A DNA stretch of 64,000 nt from CATOSK01 sp963665735. Lineage in GTDB: Bacteria > Chloroflexota > Dehalococcoidia > Lucifugimonadales > UBA3495. The stretch covers positions 1,922,001-1,986,000 of the forward strand of contig OY762444.1 in NCBI GenBank assembly GCA_963665735.1. The letters run 5' to 3'. The translations under genes and the position numbers were made by a program. Positions 25,052 through 33,933 of the stretch are shown here, piece by piece; position 1 is the stretch's first letter; every line of letters begins with the position of its first letter. Under the pieces are notes generated by a model. It was not told the origin of the DNA and did not search any database. It worked only from the letters and a program-made list of their open reading frames with translations.

Positions 25052-25429
25052 TCACTGACCATTAACCAAGACTTCCAGCTTGACGCAAAATTGCTCTACG
25101 GCGTCAATCCCCGATTCCACCACCGCCGGGCTGGACCAGTTTTCATAGAAATTCCAATGTAGGCCGTTGGCGGCATTGAACTGCATTCCCAAGTCAGTAT
25201 CGCCGGTTTCCGTTATCAGCCGGCCAACGGCCTGGTGCAGCAGGCTATGGGTTTCGTGGCTCCACCCTCTCGACACGGCTACGGACTTGACCATAGACGC
25301 CGCCGCGCCCCACGCCTTTTCCGAGGCTTGGGCCGTGTCCCTGGGCAGTTCCTCGCGTGCCTGGGCCAGCAATTCCTGGCTGCGGGCCGCATACCGGCGG
25401 GACATGGCTTCGTTCATAGCTGGCTGCAT
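25052..25429 (-). CDS. PaREP1/HEPN-like small protein
   Basis: 125 residues, all helical. ELLAQAREELPRDTAQASEKAWGA and SVAVSRGWSHETHSLLHQAV (quoted in parts) follow the PaREP1 pattern: a helix with 'QASEKAWGA', then 'RGWxHxxHxxL', then 'GLHWNFYENW'. Distant from but clearly related to the tandem pair at 28036 and 28534. HEPN-fold proteins are often RNases or nucleotide-binding partners; an Rx4-6H motif is not certain. ATG 25429 follows GAGGAA; an in-frame extension to 25537 is possible. Confidence 0.75.
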   Translation of the reverse strand: MQPAMNEAMSRRYAARSQELLAQAREELPRDTAQASEKAWGAAASMVKSVAVSRGWSHETHSLLHQAVGRLITETGDTDLGMQFNAANGLHWNFYENWSSPAVVESGIDAVEQFCVKLEVLVNGQ

Positions 25430-25826
25430 TGCGGTAAGTTCCTCGCAGTTGGGATTGGGATTCGGGGGATATTGCCGGGCCTCAACGCATTTTAGACGGT
25501 CAACGGTTACGGCTGCCACCCCTGCACCCCCTTCCACAGGACGATTGCAAAGTTGGTAAGAATGGATTTAGGGGCGTTTCAATATCCCCCTCCCCCTGGT
25601 AGGGGGAGGGTTGGGGAGGGGGTGAAACCCCACGCATCCAATGGTAGGGGCAACCCTTGTGGTTGCCCCTACCACCCTCGACCGATTGTAGGGGCGGGTT
25701 TGAAACCCGCCCCTACGTCGCCGGTGGTCAACCCGCACAGCGGAAGGACTGGCCCCTGACCACTGGCAACCGGGTTGTCCAGCCATTACAATAGCCGCAC
25801 AACCCACCAGCAGGGAAAGGGGCTTG
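25430..25826. repeat. Intergenic block of dispersed repeats and the ribF promoter region
   Basis: No gene is seen. C-rich/G-rich repeat at 25583-25621; a 29-bp palindrome with half-site GTAGGGGCAACC at 25644-25672; a perfect GTAGGGGCGGGTTT-family palindrome at 25688-25716. A candidate -10 TACAAT at 25787-25792 lies 35 bases before ribF. No FMN-riboswitch core was found. Confidence 0.8.
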
Positions 25827-26768
25827 ATGGACCTCCGCCGGCTTTTGGCCGATGCCGCTCCCAACCGGGGAACCGTCTTCACCATCGGGGTGTTTGACGG
25901 CGTCCACCGGGGGCATTGCCATTTGTTGAGCCGCTTGACCCAGGCCGCCGCCGCATCCCACTGGACGCCGGCGGTCATTACTTTCAGCAATCACCCGGCT
26001 ACGATTCTGCGCCCGGACTTTCAGGTCAAGTACCTGACTTCCCCGGAGGCCAAGGTGGAACTGCTGAAAGCCCAGGGTGTGGAGTTGGTCATTCCCCTGG
26101 AATTTACCCGAGAGCTTTCCCAGATGAACGCGGGAGAGTTCGCCCGGACGCTGGTGGAAACCCTGCAATTGAAGGGGCTGGTCATCGGCCCGGACTTCGC
26201 TTTCGGCAAAGACCGGGAGGGCAACGAAGAGTTTTTGCGGCGCGCCGGGCAGGAATTGGGGTTCTGGGTGGAAACGGTGGCCCCCTTAATCGTAGGAGGC
26301 GACGCCGTCCGCAGCCGCCGCATCCGCCGGTTGGTAGCCGACGGCGACCTGGCCGCCGGGAACGAATTGCTGGGCCGGGAGTTTCGCCTTGCCGGGGTGG
26401 TGGTGCAGGGAGACCGGCGCGGGCGGGAATTGGGCTTTCCCACTGCCAACGTCGCCATACCGGACAACATGGTCATTCCCGGCGACGGCATCTACGCTAC
26501 CTGGGCCATCGTGGACGGGGAGCGGCTGCCCTCGGCCACCAGCATCGGGATACGGCCCACTTTCGGGCTGACCGAGCGGCTGGTGGAGACGTATATCTTC
26601 GACTTTGACGCCGATTTGTACGGGAAGACGCTGGGGGTGGAATTTGTGGAAAAGCTGCGGGACCAGGAGGCTTTCGCCAGCGTGGACGCCCTGATTGACC
26701 AGGTGAATCAGGACGTGGCCGACGCCCGGCGGTCTCTGGCCCAGGACGGGGGAGTCCGAATTGGTTAG
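25827..26768 (+). CDS. ribF: Bifunctional riboflavin kinase/FAD synthetase
   Basis: 313 residues. FAD synthetase domain first: IGVFDGVHRGHCHLL with the nucleotidyltransferase GxxH-type motif, SNHPA, IGPDFAFGKDREGN and SRRIRRLVADGDLAAGNELLGR. Riboflavin kinase domain follows: GRELGFPTANV, GIYATWA, SIGIRPTFG and VETYIFDFDADLYG. Produces FMN and FAD in the cytoplasm. ATG 25827 follows AGGGAAAGGGG. The last 8 bases overlap the TTG start of tyrS. Confidence 0.95.
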   Translation: MDLRRLLADAAPNRGTVFTIGVFDGVHRGHCHLLSRLTQAAAASHWTPAVITFSNHPATILRPDFQVKYLTSPEAKVELLKAQGVELVIPLEFTRELSQMNAGEFARTLVETLQLKGLVIGPDFAFGKDREGNEEFLRRAGQELGFWVETVAPLIVGGDAVRSRRIRRLVADGDLAAGNELLGREFRLAGVVVQGDRRGRELGFPTANVAIPDNMVIPGDGIYATWAIVDGERLPSATSIGIRPTFGLTERLVETYIFDFDADLYGKTLGVEFVEKLRDQEAFASVDALIDQVNQDVADARRSLAQDGGVRIG

Positions 26769-28002
26769 CCAGGCGGTAATTGACCACGTTACCCGGCGCG
26801 GCGTCGCCGACATCATCATCCGTTCCGAGTTTGAGGAAATGCTGCGGCGGGGCAAGCCGCTGCGGTTGAAGATGGGCTTTGACCCCAGCCGCCCGGACAT
26901 CCACCTGGGCCACGTCGTCGGACTGCGGAAACTGCGCCAGTTGCAGGAATTGGGCCACCAGGTAATCCTCATCGTCGGCGACTGGACGGCCCAGATTGGC
27001 GACCCCAGCGGCCGCTCCGTCACCCGCCCCATGCTGACCCACGAGGAAGTGGTAGCCAACGCCGAGTCCTATATGCGCCAGTTCTTCAAGGTGGTTGACC
27101 GGGAACGGACGCAGGTCGAATGGCAAAGCCAATGGTTCGGGGAGTTTACTCTGGCCGACGTGATACGCTTGACCAGCCGGTTCACCGTCTCCCAATTCCT
27201 GGCCCGCGACGACTTTTCCAAGCGGTTCCAGGAACATCAACCCATCGCCATCACCGAGCTTTTGTACCCCCTGCTGCAAGCCTACGATTCGGTGGCTATC
27301 GAGTCCGACGTGGAGTTCGGCGGCACTGACCAGATGTTCAACCTGCTGGTGGGCCGGGAGTTGCAGGGGATGATGGGCCAGCCGAACCAGCAATGTTTCC
27401 TCATGCCCATTCTGGTAGGCACCGACGGCGTGCAGAAGATGAGCAAGAGCCTGGGCAACTACGTGGCGGTGGAGGAACCGCCCAACGATATGTACGGCAA
27501 GCTGATGTCCCTGCCCGACTCCCTAATCGTATCGTATTTTGAGTACCTGACCGACACCCCCGACGCCGAGTTGACGGAAATGGCGGAGGCGATGCAAACG
27601 GAGACGGCCAACCCGATGGATTTCAAGAAACGCTTGGCCGGGGAGTTGACCGCCGTTTTCCACGACCCGGCGGCAGCCCGGGACGCCCAGGCCCATTTCG
27701 AGCGGGTGGTGCAGCGGCGCAGTCTGCCCGAGGAAATGCCCGAATTTGCCTGGGACGCCGCCGGCAACGAGGCCATGACGTTGAGCCGCCTGCTGGTGTC
27801 GGCGGGCTTGGCCTCCAGCAACGCCGAGGCCAAGCGGCTGATTAACCAGGGCGCCGTGCAGTTGTTCCGGGAATCAGGCCAGGGCGGGCCGCTGACGGGA
27901 GAGGGAGCGACGGCGGACTTAATGCCGGGGGACGTTCTGCGGGTAGGCCGCCGCCGTTTCATCCGTCTAATCCCCTCCGGCAACGGTGGCGCAGACTTTT
28001 AG
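26761..28002 (+). CDS. tyrS: Tyrosyl-tRNA synthetase (TyrZ-like)
   Basis: 413 residues, class I synthetase. HLGH (HIGH) in RPDIHLGHVVGL, GDWTAQIGDPSGRS, GGTDQMFN and KMSKS (VQKMSKSLGNYV) are present; C-terminal S4 RNA-binding domain at about 340-405 (LSRLLVSAGLASSNAEAKRL). Start is TTG 26761, within the last codons of ribF, with GGGGGAG 7 nt upstream; no ATG is available before conserved sequence. The set of motifs fits the TyrZ-type lineage. Confidence 0.94.
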   Translation: MVSQAVIDHVTRRGVADIIIRSEFEEMLRRGKPLRLKMGFDPSRPDIHLGHVVGLRKLRQLQELGHQVILIVGDWTAQIGDPSGRSVTRPMLTHEEVVANAESYMRQFFKVVDRERTQVEWQSQWFGEFTLADVIRLTSRFTVSQFLARDDFSKRFQEHQPIAITELLYPLLQAYDSVAIESDVEFGGTDQMFNLLVGRELQGMMGQPNQQCFLMPILVGTDGVQKMSKSLGNYVAVEEPPNDMYGKLMSLPDSLIVSYFEYLTDTPDAELTEMAEAMQTETANPMDFKKRLAGELTAVFHDPAAARDAQAHFERVVQRRSLPEEMPEFAWDAAGNEAMTLSRLLVSAGLASSNAEAKRLINQGAVQLFRESGQGGPLTGEGATADLMPGDVLRVGRRRFIRLIPSGNGGADF

Positions 28003-28035
28003 CCCGTGCATACACCGCAACAGGAGAGCGCGCCA

Positions 28036-28506
28036 ATGGCAACTGCCCCGGACACCAACGCCCCGGACAAGTACCTTGACCTGAGCCGCATCTACCTCCG
28101 TCAGGCCGAGGAAGAGTTGTCGCGGGAAGATTACCGCCAGGCCGGGGAAAAGGCTTGGGGCGCGGTATCCACCGCCATCAAGGGCATCGCCGAACAACGG
28201 GGCTGGAATCACCGCCACCACCGGCTGACCGGGGCCGCCCTGGGCGAATTGGCCGACGAGTTCGGGCAGGAAAACCTGAAGCATTGGTTCTACACCACCG
28301 AATCCATGCACAACAACTTTTACGAAGACACCTGGACTGAGGCGGATGTTGAAAGCGGCGTAAACACGGCTAGGAATCTATTGGAAGCCCTGGATTTCCT
28401 GCGCCGCCAGCCGCCCCAAACCATACCCAACCGCAGCAACAACCAGAAACGACGCTGGGAGTCCCTGAACGGCGTACCTTGGGATGAAGCCCATCCCCCG
28501 GAATAA
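28036..28506 (+). CDS. PaREP1/HEPN-like protein, first tandem copy
   Basis: 156 residues. Helical: YLRQAEEELSREDYRQAGEK, GAVSTAIKGIAEQRGWNHRH, LADEFGQENLKHWFY, HNNFYEDTWTEADVESG, then a tail NRSNNQKRRWES ending in GVPWDEAHPP. The N-terminus, the first 80 residues and the tail are nearly identical to the next gene, so this is a recent tandem duplication. GGAGAGCGCGCC before ATG 28036 is repeated before the second copy. Role unknown; HEPN relatives act as toxins or as nucleotide-transferase partners. Confidence 0.82.
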   Translation: MATAPDTNAPDKYLDLSRIYLRQAEEELSREDYRQAGEKAWGAVSTAIKGIAEQRGWNHRHHRLTGAALGELADEFGQENLKHWFYTTESMHNNFYEDTWTEADVESGVNTARNLLEALDFLRRQPPQTIPNRSNNQKRRWESLNGVPWDEAHPPE

Positions 28507-28533
28507 ACCAACCCCGGCCCGGAGAGCGCGCCA

Positions 28534-29016
28534 ATGGCAACTGCCCCGGAAAGCGACGCATCGGAAAAGTACCTTGACCTGAGCCGCACCTACCTCCGGC
28601 AGGCTGAGGAGGAGTTGTCGCGGGAGGACTACCGCCAAGCCGGGGAAGAGGCTTGGGGCGCGGTGTCCACCGCCATCAAGGGCATAGCCGAGCATCGGGG
28701 CTGGAACCATCGCCACCACCGTTTGACCGGGGCCGCCCTGCGGGAGTTGGCCGATGAATTCGCCGCCGACTTCAACAATGACCAACTTAAGCAGTGGTTC
28801 GATGTCGTTGAAGGTCTGCACGACAACTTTTATCAGGATGACCGGACGGAGGCGGAAGTAGAATCCGCCGTTGTCCGGGCAAGATGGCTCTTGGGTTTCT
28901 TGCAAGCGGTTCGTTCCCAATCGCCCCGGGACATACCCAACCGCAGCAACAACCAGAAACGACGCTGGGAGTCCCTGCACGGAATCCCTTGGGACGAAGC
29001 TCATCCCCCGGTATGA
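28534..29016 (+). CDS. PaREP1/HEPN-like protein, second tandem copy
   Basis: 160 residues, paralogue of the gene 27 bases upstream. Differences concentrate in the middle and C-terminal helices (FAADFNNDQLKQWFDVVEGL, DDRTEAEVESAVVRARWLLG), while the start context, MATAPE leader and the tail NRSNNQKRRWESL match. Divergence limited to the surface that would contact a partner suggests specialisation rather than decay. No minimal nucleotidyltransferase gene (the usual HEPN partner) is adjacent. Confidence 0.82.
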   Translation: MATAPESDASEKYLDLSRTYLRQAEEELSREDYRQAGEEAWGAVSTAIKGIAEHRGWNHRHHRLTGAALRELADEFAADFNNDQLKQWFDVVEGLHDNFYQDDRTEAEVESAVVRARWLLGFLQAVRSQSPRDIPNRSNNQKRRWESLHGIPWDEAHPPV

Positions 29017-29075
29017 CACCGGCGCCAGCCTTGGGCCAGCGGCATCCCGTCCGGTTGGTGGGCCGTGATGGTTGA

Positions 29076-29115
29076 CCCCCTCCACCTGGTAGGGGGAGGG
29101 TTGGGGAGGGGGTTG
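29076..29115. repeat. C-rich/G-rich dispersed repeat
   Basis: CCCCCTCCACCTGGTAGGGG followed by GAGGGTTGGGGAGGGG, 30 bases before the mutase start. Same family at 595, 16134, 17490, 25583, 47296, 63400 and 63927. Confidence 0.8.
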
Positions 29116-29143
29116 TATCCATATTTGGAGATGGAAGTGACCT

Positions 29144-30808
29144 TTGACTTCGAGTAACGTAGCAGACGATTTGCAGCAATCCAACGCCGAATGGCGGAAA
29201 AGGGCCGACGCCGCTCCCCAGCGAAAAGCGGCGTATAAAACGCCCTCCCAAATCCCGGTGGAACCGCTTTACACCCCGGCGGACTTGGCCGGGCAGGACC
29301 ATGACGCCCAGCAGGGATACCCCGGCGAGTACCCCTATTTGCGTGGCGTCCATCCCACGGGCTACCGGGGCCGCCTCTGGACCATGCGGATGTTCGCCGG
29401 CTACGGGCTGGCCGAGGAAACCAACGCCCGATTCAAGTTCCTGCTGGAAAACGGCCAGGACGGCCTGAGCGTCGCCTTCGATATGCCCACCCTCTACGGC
29501 TACGACACCGACGCTCCCCAGGGCGCCGGCGAGTTCGGCAAGTGCGGCGTCGCCGTCTCTTCCCTGGCCGACATGGAAACCCTTTTCGACGGCATCCCCC
29601 TGGGTCAAGTCACCACTTCCATGACCATCAACAGCCCGGCGGCGATTATCTGGGCCATGTATATCGCCATCGCCGAAAAGCAGGGCGTCCCCCTGCAACG
29701 CATGGGCGGAACCCTGCAAAACGACATTCTCAAAGAGTACCTGGCCCAGAACGAGTATATCTTCCCGCCGGAGCCGTCCATGCGGCTGGTGGTGGACACA
29801 GTGGAGTTTGCCGCCCGCTATATGCCCCGCTGGAACCCCATCAGCATCAGCGGCTATCACATCCGGGAGGCCGGGGCCACCGCCGTCCAGGAATTGGCCT
29901 TTACCCTGGATGACGGGTTCGAGTATGTGCGCCACTGTCTTGACCGGGGGCTGGCCGTGGACGACTTCGCCCCGCGGTTGAGCTTTTTCTTCAACGTGGA
30001 CAACAATTTCTTTGAAGAGATTGCCAAGCTGCGGGCGGCCCGGCGCATCTGGGCCAGGGAGATGAAAGAGACTTTTCACGCCGAAAACCCCCGGTCGCTG
30101 TGGATGCGCTGCCATGCCCAGACTTCCGGGGCGGCGTTGACGGCCCAGCAGCCGGACAACAACGTGATGCGCGTGGCGATGCAAGCGTTGGCCGCCGTGC
30201 TTAGCGGCTGCCAGTCCCTGCACACCAATTCCAAGGACGAGGCTTGGGCCTTGCCGTCGGAAGAGGCGGCCTTGCAGGCGTTGCGGACGCAGCAGATTAT
30301 TGCCCACGAAACTGGCGTCGCCGATGTGGTTGACCCGTTGGGGGGCAGCTACTTCCTGGAAACGCTGACCAACCAGGTGGAAGCCGGGGCCTATGACTAT
30401 TTCCGGCGGGTGGAGGACTTGGGCGGGGTGATTCCGGCGTTGAAGAACGGGTTTTTCCAGGCGGAAATTGCGGAGGCGGCTTACCGCTATCAACAGGAAG
30501 AAGACCGGGGGGAACGGATTACCGTCGGGGTTAATCAATTCGTTGCCGACGAAAGTCTGGAAATTCCCCTGCTGCGGGTTGACGTTGAGGGGGAACGGCG
30601 GCAGATAGACCGGCTCAACCAAATACGACGGACACGGGACAACCGGGAAGTGGCCCAAAAGCTGCATGACCTGGAAACGGCGGCCCGTGGGTCGGAAAAC
30701 CTGATGCCGCCCCTGCTGGAGGCGGTAAAAGCCTACGCCACGCTAGGGGAAATGATGGGCGTCTTCCGCGAAGTCTTCGGCGAATACAACCCCGCCTGGG
30801 GCTTTTAG
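29144..30808 (+). CDS. Methylmalonyl-CoA mutase, large-subunit catalytic domain
   Basis: 554 residues, the length of separate alpha subunits lacking the B12-binding domain. YPYLRGVHPTGYRGRLWTMR (parts YPYLRG and GYRGRLWTMR), TSMTINSPAAIIWAMY, GGTLQNDILKEY, ISGYHIREAGATAVQE, and the SGCQSLHTNSKDEAWALPSE block are those of the TIM-barrel mutase. Interconverts methylmalonyl-CoA and succinyl-CoA, or another acyl-CoA pair, with adenosylcobalamin held by a separate small subunit that is not in this window. Start is TTG 29144; an ATG at 29131 is out of frame. Isobutyryl-CoA mutase is an alternative specificity. Confidence 0.92.
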   Translation: MTSSNVADDLQQSNAEWRKRADAAPQRKAAYKTPSQIPVEPLYTPADLAGQDHDAQQGYPGEYPYLRGVHPTGYRGRLWTMRMFAGYGLAEETNARFKFLLENGQDGLSVAFDMPTLYGYDTDAPQGAGEFGKCGVAVSSLADMETLFDGIPLGQVTTSMTINSPAAIIWAMYIAIAEKQGVPLQRMGGTLQNDILKEYLAQNEYIFPPEPSMRLVVDTVEFAARYMPRWNPISISGYHIREAGATAVQELAFTLDDGFEYVRHCLDRGLAVDDFAPRLSFFFNVDNNFFEEIAKLRAARRIWAREMKETFHAENPRSLWMRCHAQTSGAALTAQQPDNNVMRVAMQALAAVLSGCQSLHTNSKDEAWALPSEEAALQALRTQQIIAHETGVADVVDPLGGSYFLETLTNQVEAGAYDYFRRVEDLGGVIPALKNGFFQAEIAEAAYRYQQEEDRGERITVGVNQFVADESLEIPLLRVDVEGERRQIDRLNQIRRTRDNREVAQKLHDLETAARGSENLMPPLLEAVKAYATLGEMMGVFREVFGEYNPAWGF

Positions 30809-30896
30809 GGCAAAATTATCTGGCTTTTTCGCGACGCTATACTCTCGTAGTTCGTTCAACAAAGAGGCGCAGAGACACGGAGATTCGGGGAGAGTT

Positions 30897-31142
30897 TCAA
30901 CCAAGTTTCGCTACTGCGGCCCTCCAGACCTGCGGGTTGCCGATACGCACGGCCTGGTCAACGCCCACGTTTTCCAGCAACAGGGCCAGCATGGTCAACC
31001 GCTCTTCATCCTCCCAGAATAGCTTGCCGCCTACCATCTCTATTTTTTCCGGGGTCAGGGAGTAGCGGGACTGGGCTTCTCCACCCTGCCAGGCCCGGCC
31101 TTCCGGCCGCAAGTCCCATTGGATTTCATTCACACTTGGCAT
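30897..31142 (-). CDS. Small conserved-looking protein, unknown
   Basis: 81 residues: IQWDLRPEGRAWQGGEAQSR, then TPEKIEMVGGKLFWEDEERL, TMLALLLENVGVDQAVRIGN. The LFWxxEERLxMLxLLLEnVG pattern recurs in small proteins of many bacteria, usually with no assigned function; the genomic context here gives no clue. Coding is supported by codon-position composition and a compact helical design. Confidence 0.7.
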   Translation of the reverse strand: MPSVNEIQWDLRPEGRAWQGGEAQSRYSLTPEKIEMVGGKLFWEDEERLTMLALLLENVGVDQAVRIGNPQVWRAAVAKLG

Positions 31143-31189
31143 ATCGCCTCTCTTCCGATTTGGGCCAATTTAGCCCCGCAAAGCGTTCC

Positions 31190-31585
31190 CTACTTGGTGA
31201 GAGCGTCAATCACTGCCGCCAAGTGTTTTGACGCATTACGAAGCTCAACGGCAATCGGGATGTAAAACTCCGGCTCCGGGTCTTCATCGTCGTATGCCCA
31301 ATGGGCTACCAAATCCCCGTTTGCAACTACCAACTCGGCTTTGGCGGCCCTGTCCCCGAAAATAAGCGTGTCCGTCTCCGGGTCATATCCGTGTTCCGGC
31401 GACAATGGGATATACGCTCTGACGCACAGCAACAACTCAAAGGCAGTGGGCTTATATGTGGCCGAGTCGTAATCCAGGACATGACCAAACCGATAGTTTA
31501 TCTCATCGGTTTCGTCATGCGGGTCGCCGGTGGTCAAATAAATCGTGTCACATTCCGGGTCATACTCGGACACTTGCAGCGTCAT
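31190..31585 (-). CDS. DUF2283-like protein
   Basis: 131 residues with two sections resembling DUF2283 beta units: VSEYDPECDTIYLTTGD...INYRFGHVLDYD and HGYDPETDTLIFGDRAAKAE. ATG 31583-31585 is chosen; the frame is open upstream but runs through a diverged palindrome (31600-31628) into the EF-G gene. Related to the protein at 11827-12366. No small partner gene adjoins except the unknown 81-residue protein downstream. Confidence 0.7.
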   Translation of the reverse strand: MTLQVSEYDPECDTIYLTTGDPHDETDEINYRFGHVLDYDSATYKPTAFELLLCVRAYIPLSPEHGYDPETDTLIFGDRAAKAELVVANGDLVAHWAYDDEDPEPEFYIPIAVELRNASKHLAAVIDALTK

Positions 31586-31667
31586 TGAACCTCTAACCGT
31601 TGCGGGGCGGGTTGCAAAACCCGCCCCTATGTTTGTCCGACTGGCGCTTTGACCGGGAAACTGACGA

Positions 31668-33716
31668 TTAAGCGCGTTCTTCCTCCCGCGCCCGCTTGGC
31701 CTCTTCCACCACCCGCTGCTCGATGTTGCCCGGTACGGGTTCGTAGTGGTCAAACTGGAAGACGTAGCTGCCCCGGCCCTGGGTCAGCGAGCGCAAGTCC
31801 TGAGCGTACCGCTGGACTTCCGAGTGGGGGACTTCAGCCTCAATAGCAGTAGTGCGATCCTGCGGGTTCATGCCCAGGATGCGGCCCCGCTTGCCGTTGA
31901 TGTCGCTGATTACATCCCCGGTGTAGGTGTCGGGAACCTGCACCGTCAGCTTGACGATGGGCTCCAGCAGTATGGGGCTGGCGTCGGTCATGCCCTTGCG
32001 CAACGCCTGCGAACTGGCAATCTCGAAGGACACGCCGGAAGAGTCAACATCGTGGTAGCTGCCGTCGTAGATGACTGCCTTCATGTCCACCACCGGAAAA
32101 CCGGCGACAACGCCCTCTTCCATCGTCTTGACGATGCCCTTTTCCACCGAGGGGATATATTCGCGGGGAACCCGGCCCCCGACAATCTCGGAACCGAACT
32201 CAAAGCCCTGGTCCCTATCCATCGGCTCCAGCCGCAGCAGCACATGGCCGTACTGCCCGTGGCCGCCGCTCTGCTTCTTGTGGCGGTACTCGGATTGCGT
32301 GACCTTGGTGATAGTCTCCCGGTAAGGCACCCGCGGCAGCCGGGTTTGCAGGTCAGCCCCGAACTTGCGCTTAATCTTGTCAATGGCAACGTCAATCTGC
32401 GCCTCGCCAAACCCAGTCAAAACCATTTCGCTGGTTTCCGCCTGCCGGGAAAGGCGCAGGCTGGGGTCTTCCTCCACTATGCGGCTGAGCGACGTGGACA
32501 TCTTGTCCAGGTCGGCCTTGGTGGACGGAGAGACGGCGACGCTGTAAAAGCCGCGGGGAAACTCGATGGACTCAAAGGAAACCTGGTTGTCGCGAACGCA
32601 AAGGGTGTCGCCGGTGACGGTGGCGGCCAGTTTCCCGATAGCCCCGATGTCCCCGGCGGCCACTTCGGTGATGTTTTCCTGCGACTTGCCGCGGGGGAGA
32701 TAAAGCTGGCCGATGCGCTCCGACTGGTTGCGGGAGTTGTTCCAGACTTCGGAGTTGCTGGTTATGGAACCCCGGTAAACCCGGAACACGGACAGCTTTC
32801 CGACGAAGGGGTCGGCGGTGGTCTTGAACACGAAAGCCGCCAGCGGGCCGGCGGGATCGGGGTCAAAGTCGGCGTCGCTGCCCGAACCGTCCTGCAAGAG
32901 GGGTTTCACGCCGTCCTCCGGGGAGGGCAGGAAACGGTAAACCATGTCCTGAAATTCCTCAACGCCCAGGTTCTGGGTGGCGGAACTGGCCAAGATGGGA
33001 ACCAAATCCCCGCTGGCGATGGCGGCGGCCGCGCCGGCCACCACTTCGGCGTCGCTAAGCTCTTCCCCTTCCAGGTACTTGTCCGCCAGGGCCTCGTCGG
33101 CCTCGGCGACAGCCTCAATCAGCCGCTCCCGCGCCGCCTCGAACTCGTCGGCAACCTCGGCGGGAATGTCCGCCGGCGGCTCAACAACGCTGATAACCCC
33201 GGTGTAGTCCTGAGCGTCGCCCAACGGGATTTGAAAGGGCACGCACTGGTTGCCAAAGGTGCCTTGAATGTCGGCGACGGTGCGGGAGAAACTGGCGTTT
33301 TCCCGGTCCATCTTGTTGACCAGAAAGACCCGCGGGACGCCGGCATCGCCGGCCAGTTGCCAGGCCCGTTCGGTGCCCACGTCCACGCCCGAGGGGGCGG
33401 GAACCACAATCACGGCGGACTCGGCCACCCGCAGGGCAGCGACAACTTCGCCAACGAAGTCGTCGTAGCCGGGGGTGTCCAGGAAGTTTATCTTGCGGTT
33501 GCCGGCGGCGCAGGCGACCAGGGTGGTCTGGATGCTGCCGCCGCGCTTGACTTCTTCCGGTTCGTAGTCGGAAACGGTGTTGCCGTCCTCAATCTTGCCG
33601 ATGCGGGTAGTCGCCTTGGCGTTGAAGAGCAGGGTTTCGCACAGCGAGGTCTTGCCAGCCCCGCTGTGGGACAGCAGCGCGACGTTGCGGATATTCTTGG
33701 GGTCTATGGTGGGCAT
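31668..33716 (-). CDS. EF-G2-type translational GTPase
   Basis: 682 residues. G1 SHSGAGKTSL (16-25), G3 DTPGYDDF (80-87), G4 NKMDRE, then domains II-V (e.g. KQSGGHGQYGHVLLRLEP, GSYHDVDSSGVSFEIA, PHSEVQRYAQDLRSL). In canonical EF-G the G3 is DTPGH, whose His drives GTP hydrolysis; Tyr84 occupies it here, as known for the EF-G2/FusA2 subfamily (e.g. the mycobacterial paralogue). No rpsL-rpsG-tuf genes are nearby, again unlike main fusA. ATG 33716 follows GGGAGGGGAA. A role in ribosome recycling or stress is possible but not shown. Confidence 0.9.
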   Translation of the reverse strand: MPTIDPKNIRNVALLSHSGAGKTSLCETLLFNAKATTRIGKIEDGNTVSDYEPEEVKRGGSIQTTLVACAAGNRKINFLDTPGYDDFVGEVVAALRVAESAVIVVPAPSGVDVGTERAWQLAGDAGVPRVFLVNKMDRENASFSRTVADIQGTFGNQCVPFQIPLGDAQDYTGVISVVEPPADIPAEVADEFEAARERLIEAVAEADEALADKYLEGEELSDAEVVAGAAAAIASGDLVPILASSATQNLGVEEFQDMVYRFLPSPEDGVKPLLQDGSGSDADFDPDPAGPLAAFVFKTTADPFVGKLSVFRVYRGSITSNSEVWNNSRNQSERIGQLYLPRGKSQENITEVAAGDIGAIGKLAATVTGDTLCVRDNQVSFESIEFPRGFYSVAVSPSTKADLDKMSTSLSRIVEEDPSLRLSRQAETSEMVLTGFGEAQIDVAIDKIKRKFGADLQTRLPRVPYRETITKVTQSEYRHKKQSGGHGQYGHVLLRLEPMDRDQGFEFGSEIVGGRVPREYIPSVEKGIVKTMEEGVVAGFPVVDMKAVIYDGSYHDVDSSGVSFEIASSQALRKGMTDASPILLEPIVKLTVQVPDTYTGDVISDINGKRGRILGMNPQDRTTAIEAEVPHSEVQRYAQDLRSLTQGRGSYVFQFDHYEPVPGNIEQRVVEEAKRAREEERA

Positions 33717-33827
33717 AGCTGGATTCCCCTCCCGATGCAGGATAATCATGCCGTCACCCGGAACCGATGGAAAGGCAGCCGCAAGTAGGGCCGCCAGGGA
33801 CATTCCGGCCCGGGTACTCTTGGCGTC

Positions 33828-33856
33828 ATTCTATATAGCACAGCCCACTTGTGCAA
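33828..33856 (-). promoter_or_regulatory. Sigma-70 promoter of the EF-G2 gene
   Basis: Minus strand: -35 TTGCAC (33851-33856), 17-bp spacer, -10 TAGAAT (33828-33833); an overlapping TATATA gives a second possible -10. Leader about 105 nt. Confidence 0.65.
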
Positions 33857-33933
33857 CCGCACCGGCGCACGTGCCAGGGTCTTTTGATTTTCCGTCCACC
33901 CGTGGATATGTAATTCTGAGCAAAGCGAAGAAT

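Noticed and set aside
25430..25826. FMN riboswitch upstream of ribF
   Set aside because: No conserved core; the interval is filled with dispersed palindromes and a possible -10.
31586..31753. N-terminal extension of the DUF2283-like gene at 31190
   Set aside because: It passes through a diverged palindrome (translating GAGFATRP) and into the EF-G2 coding end.
31746..33788. 680-codon + strand frame antisense to the EF-G2 gene (similar cases at 4216-6234, 28787-30667 and 52880-53962)
   Set aside because: Each lies opposite a gene with diagnostic motifs, and the predicted products share shadow composition.
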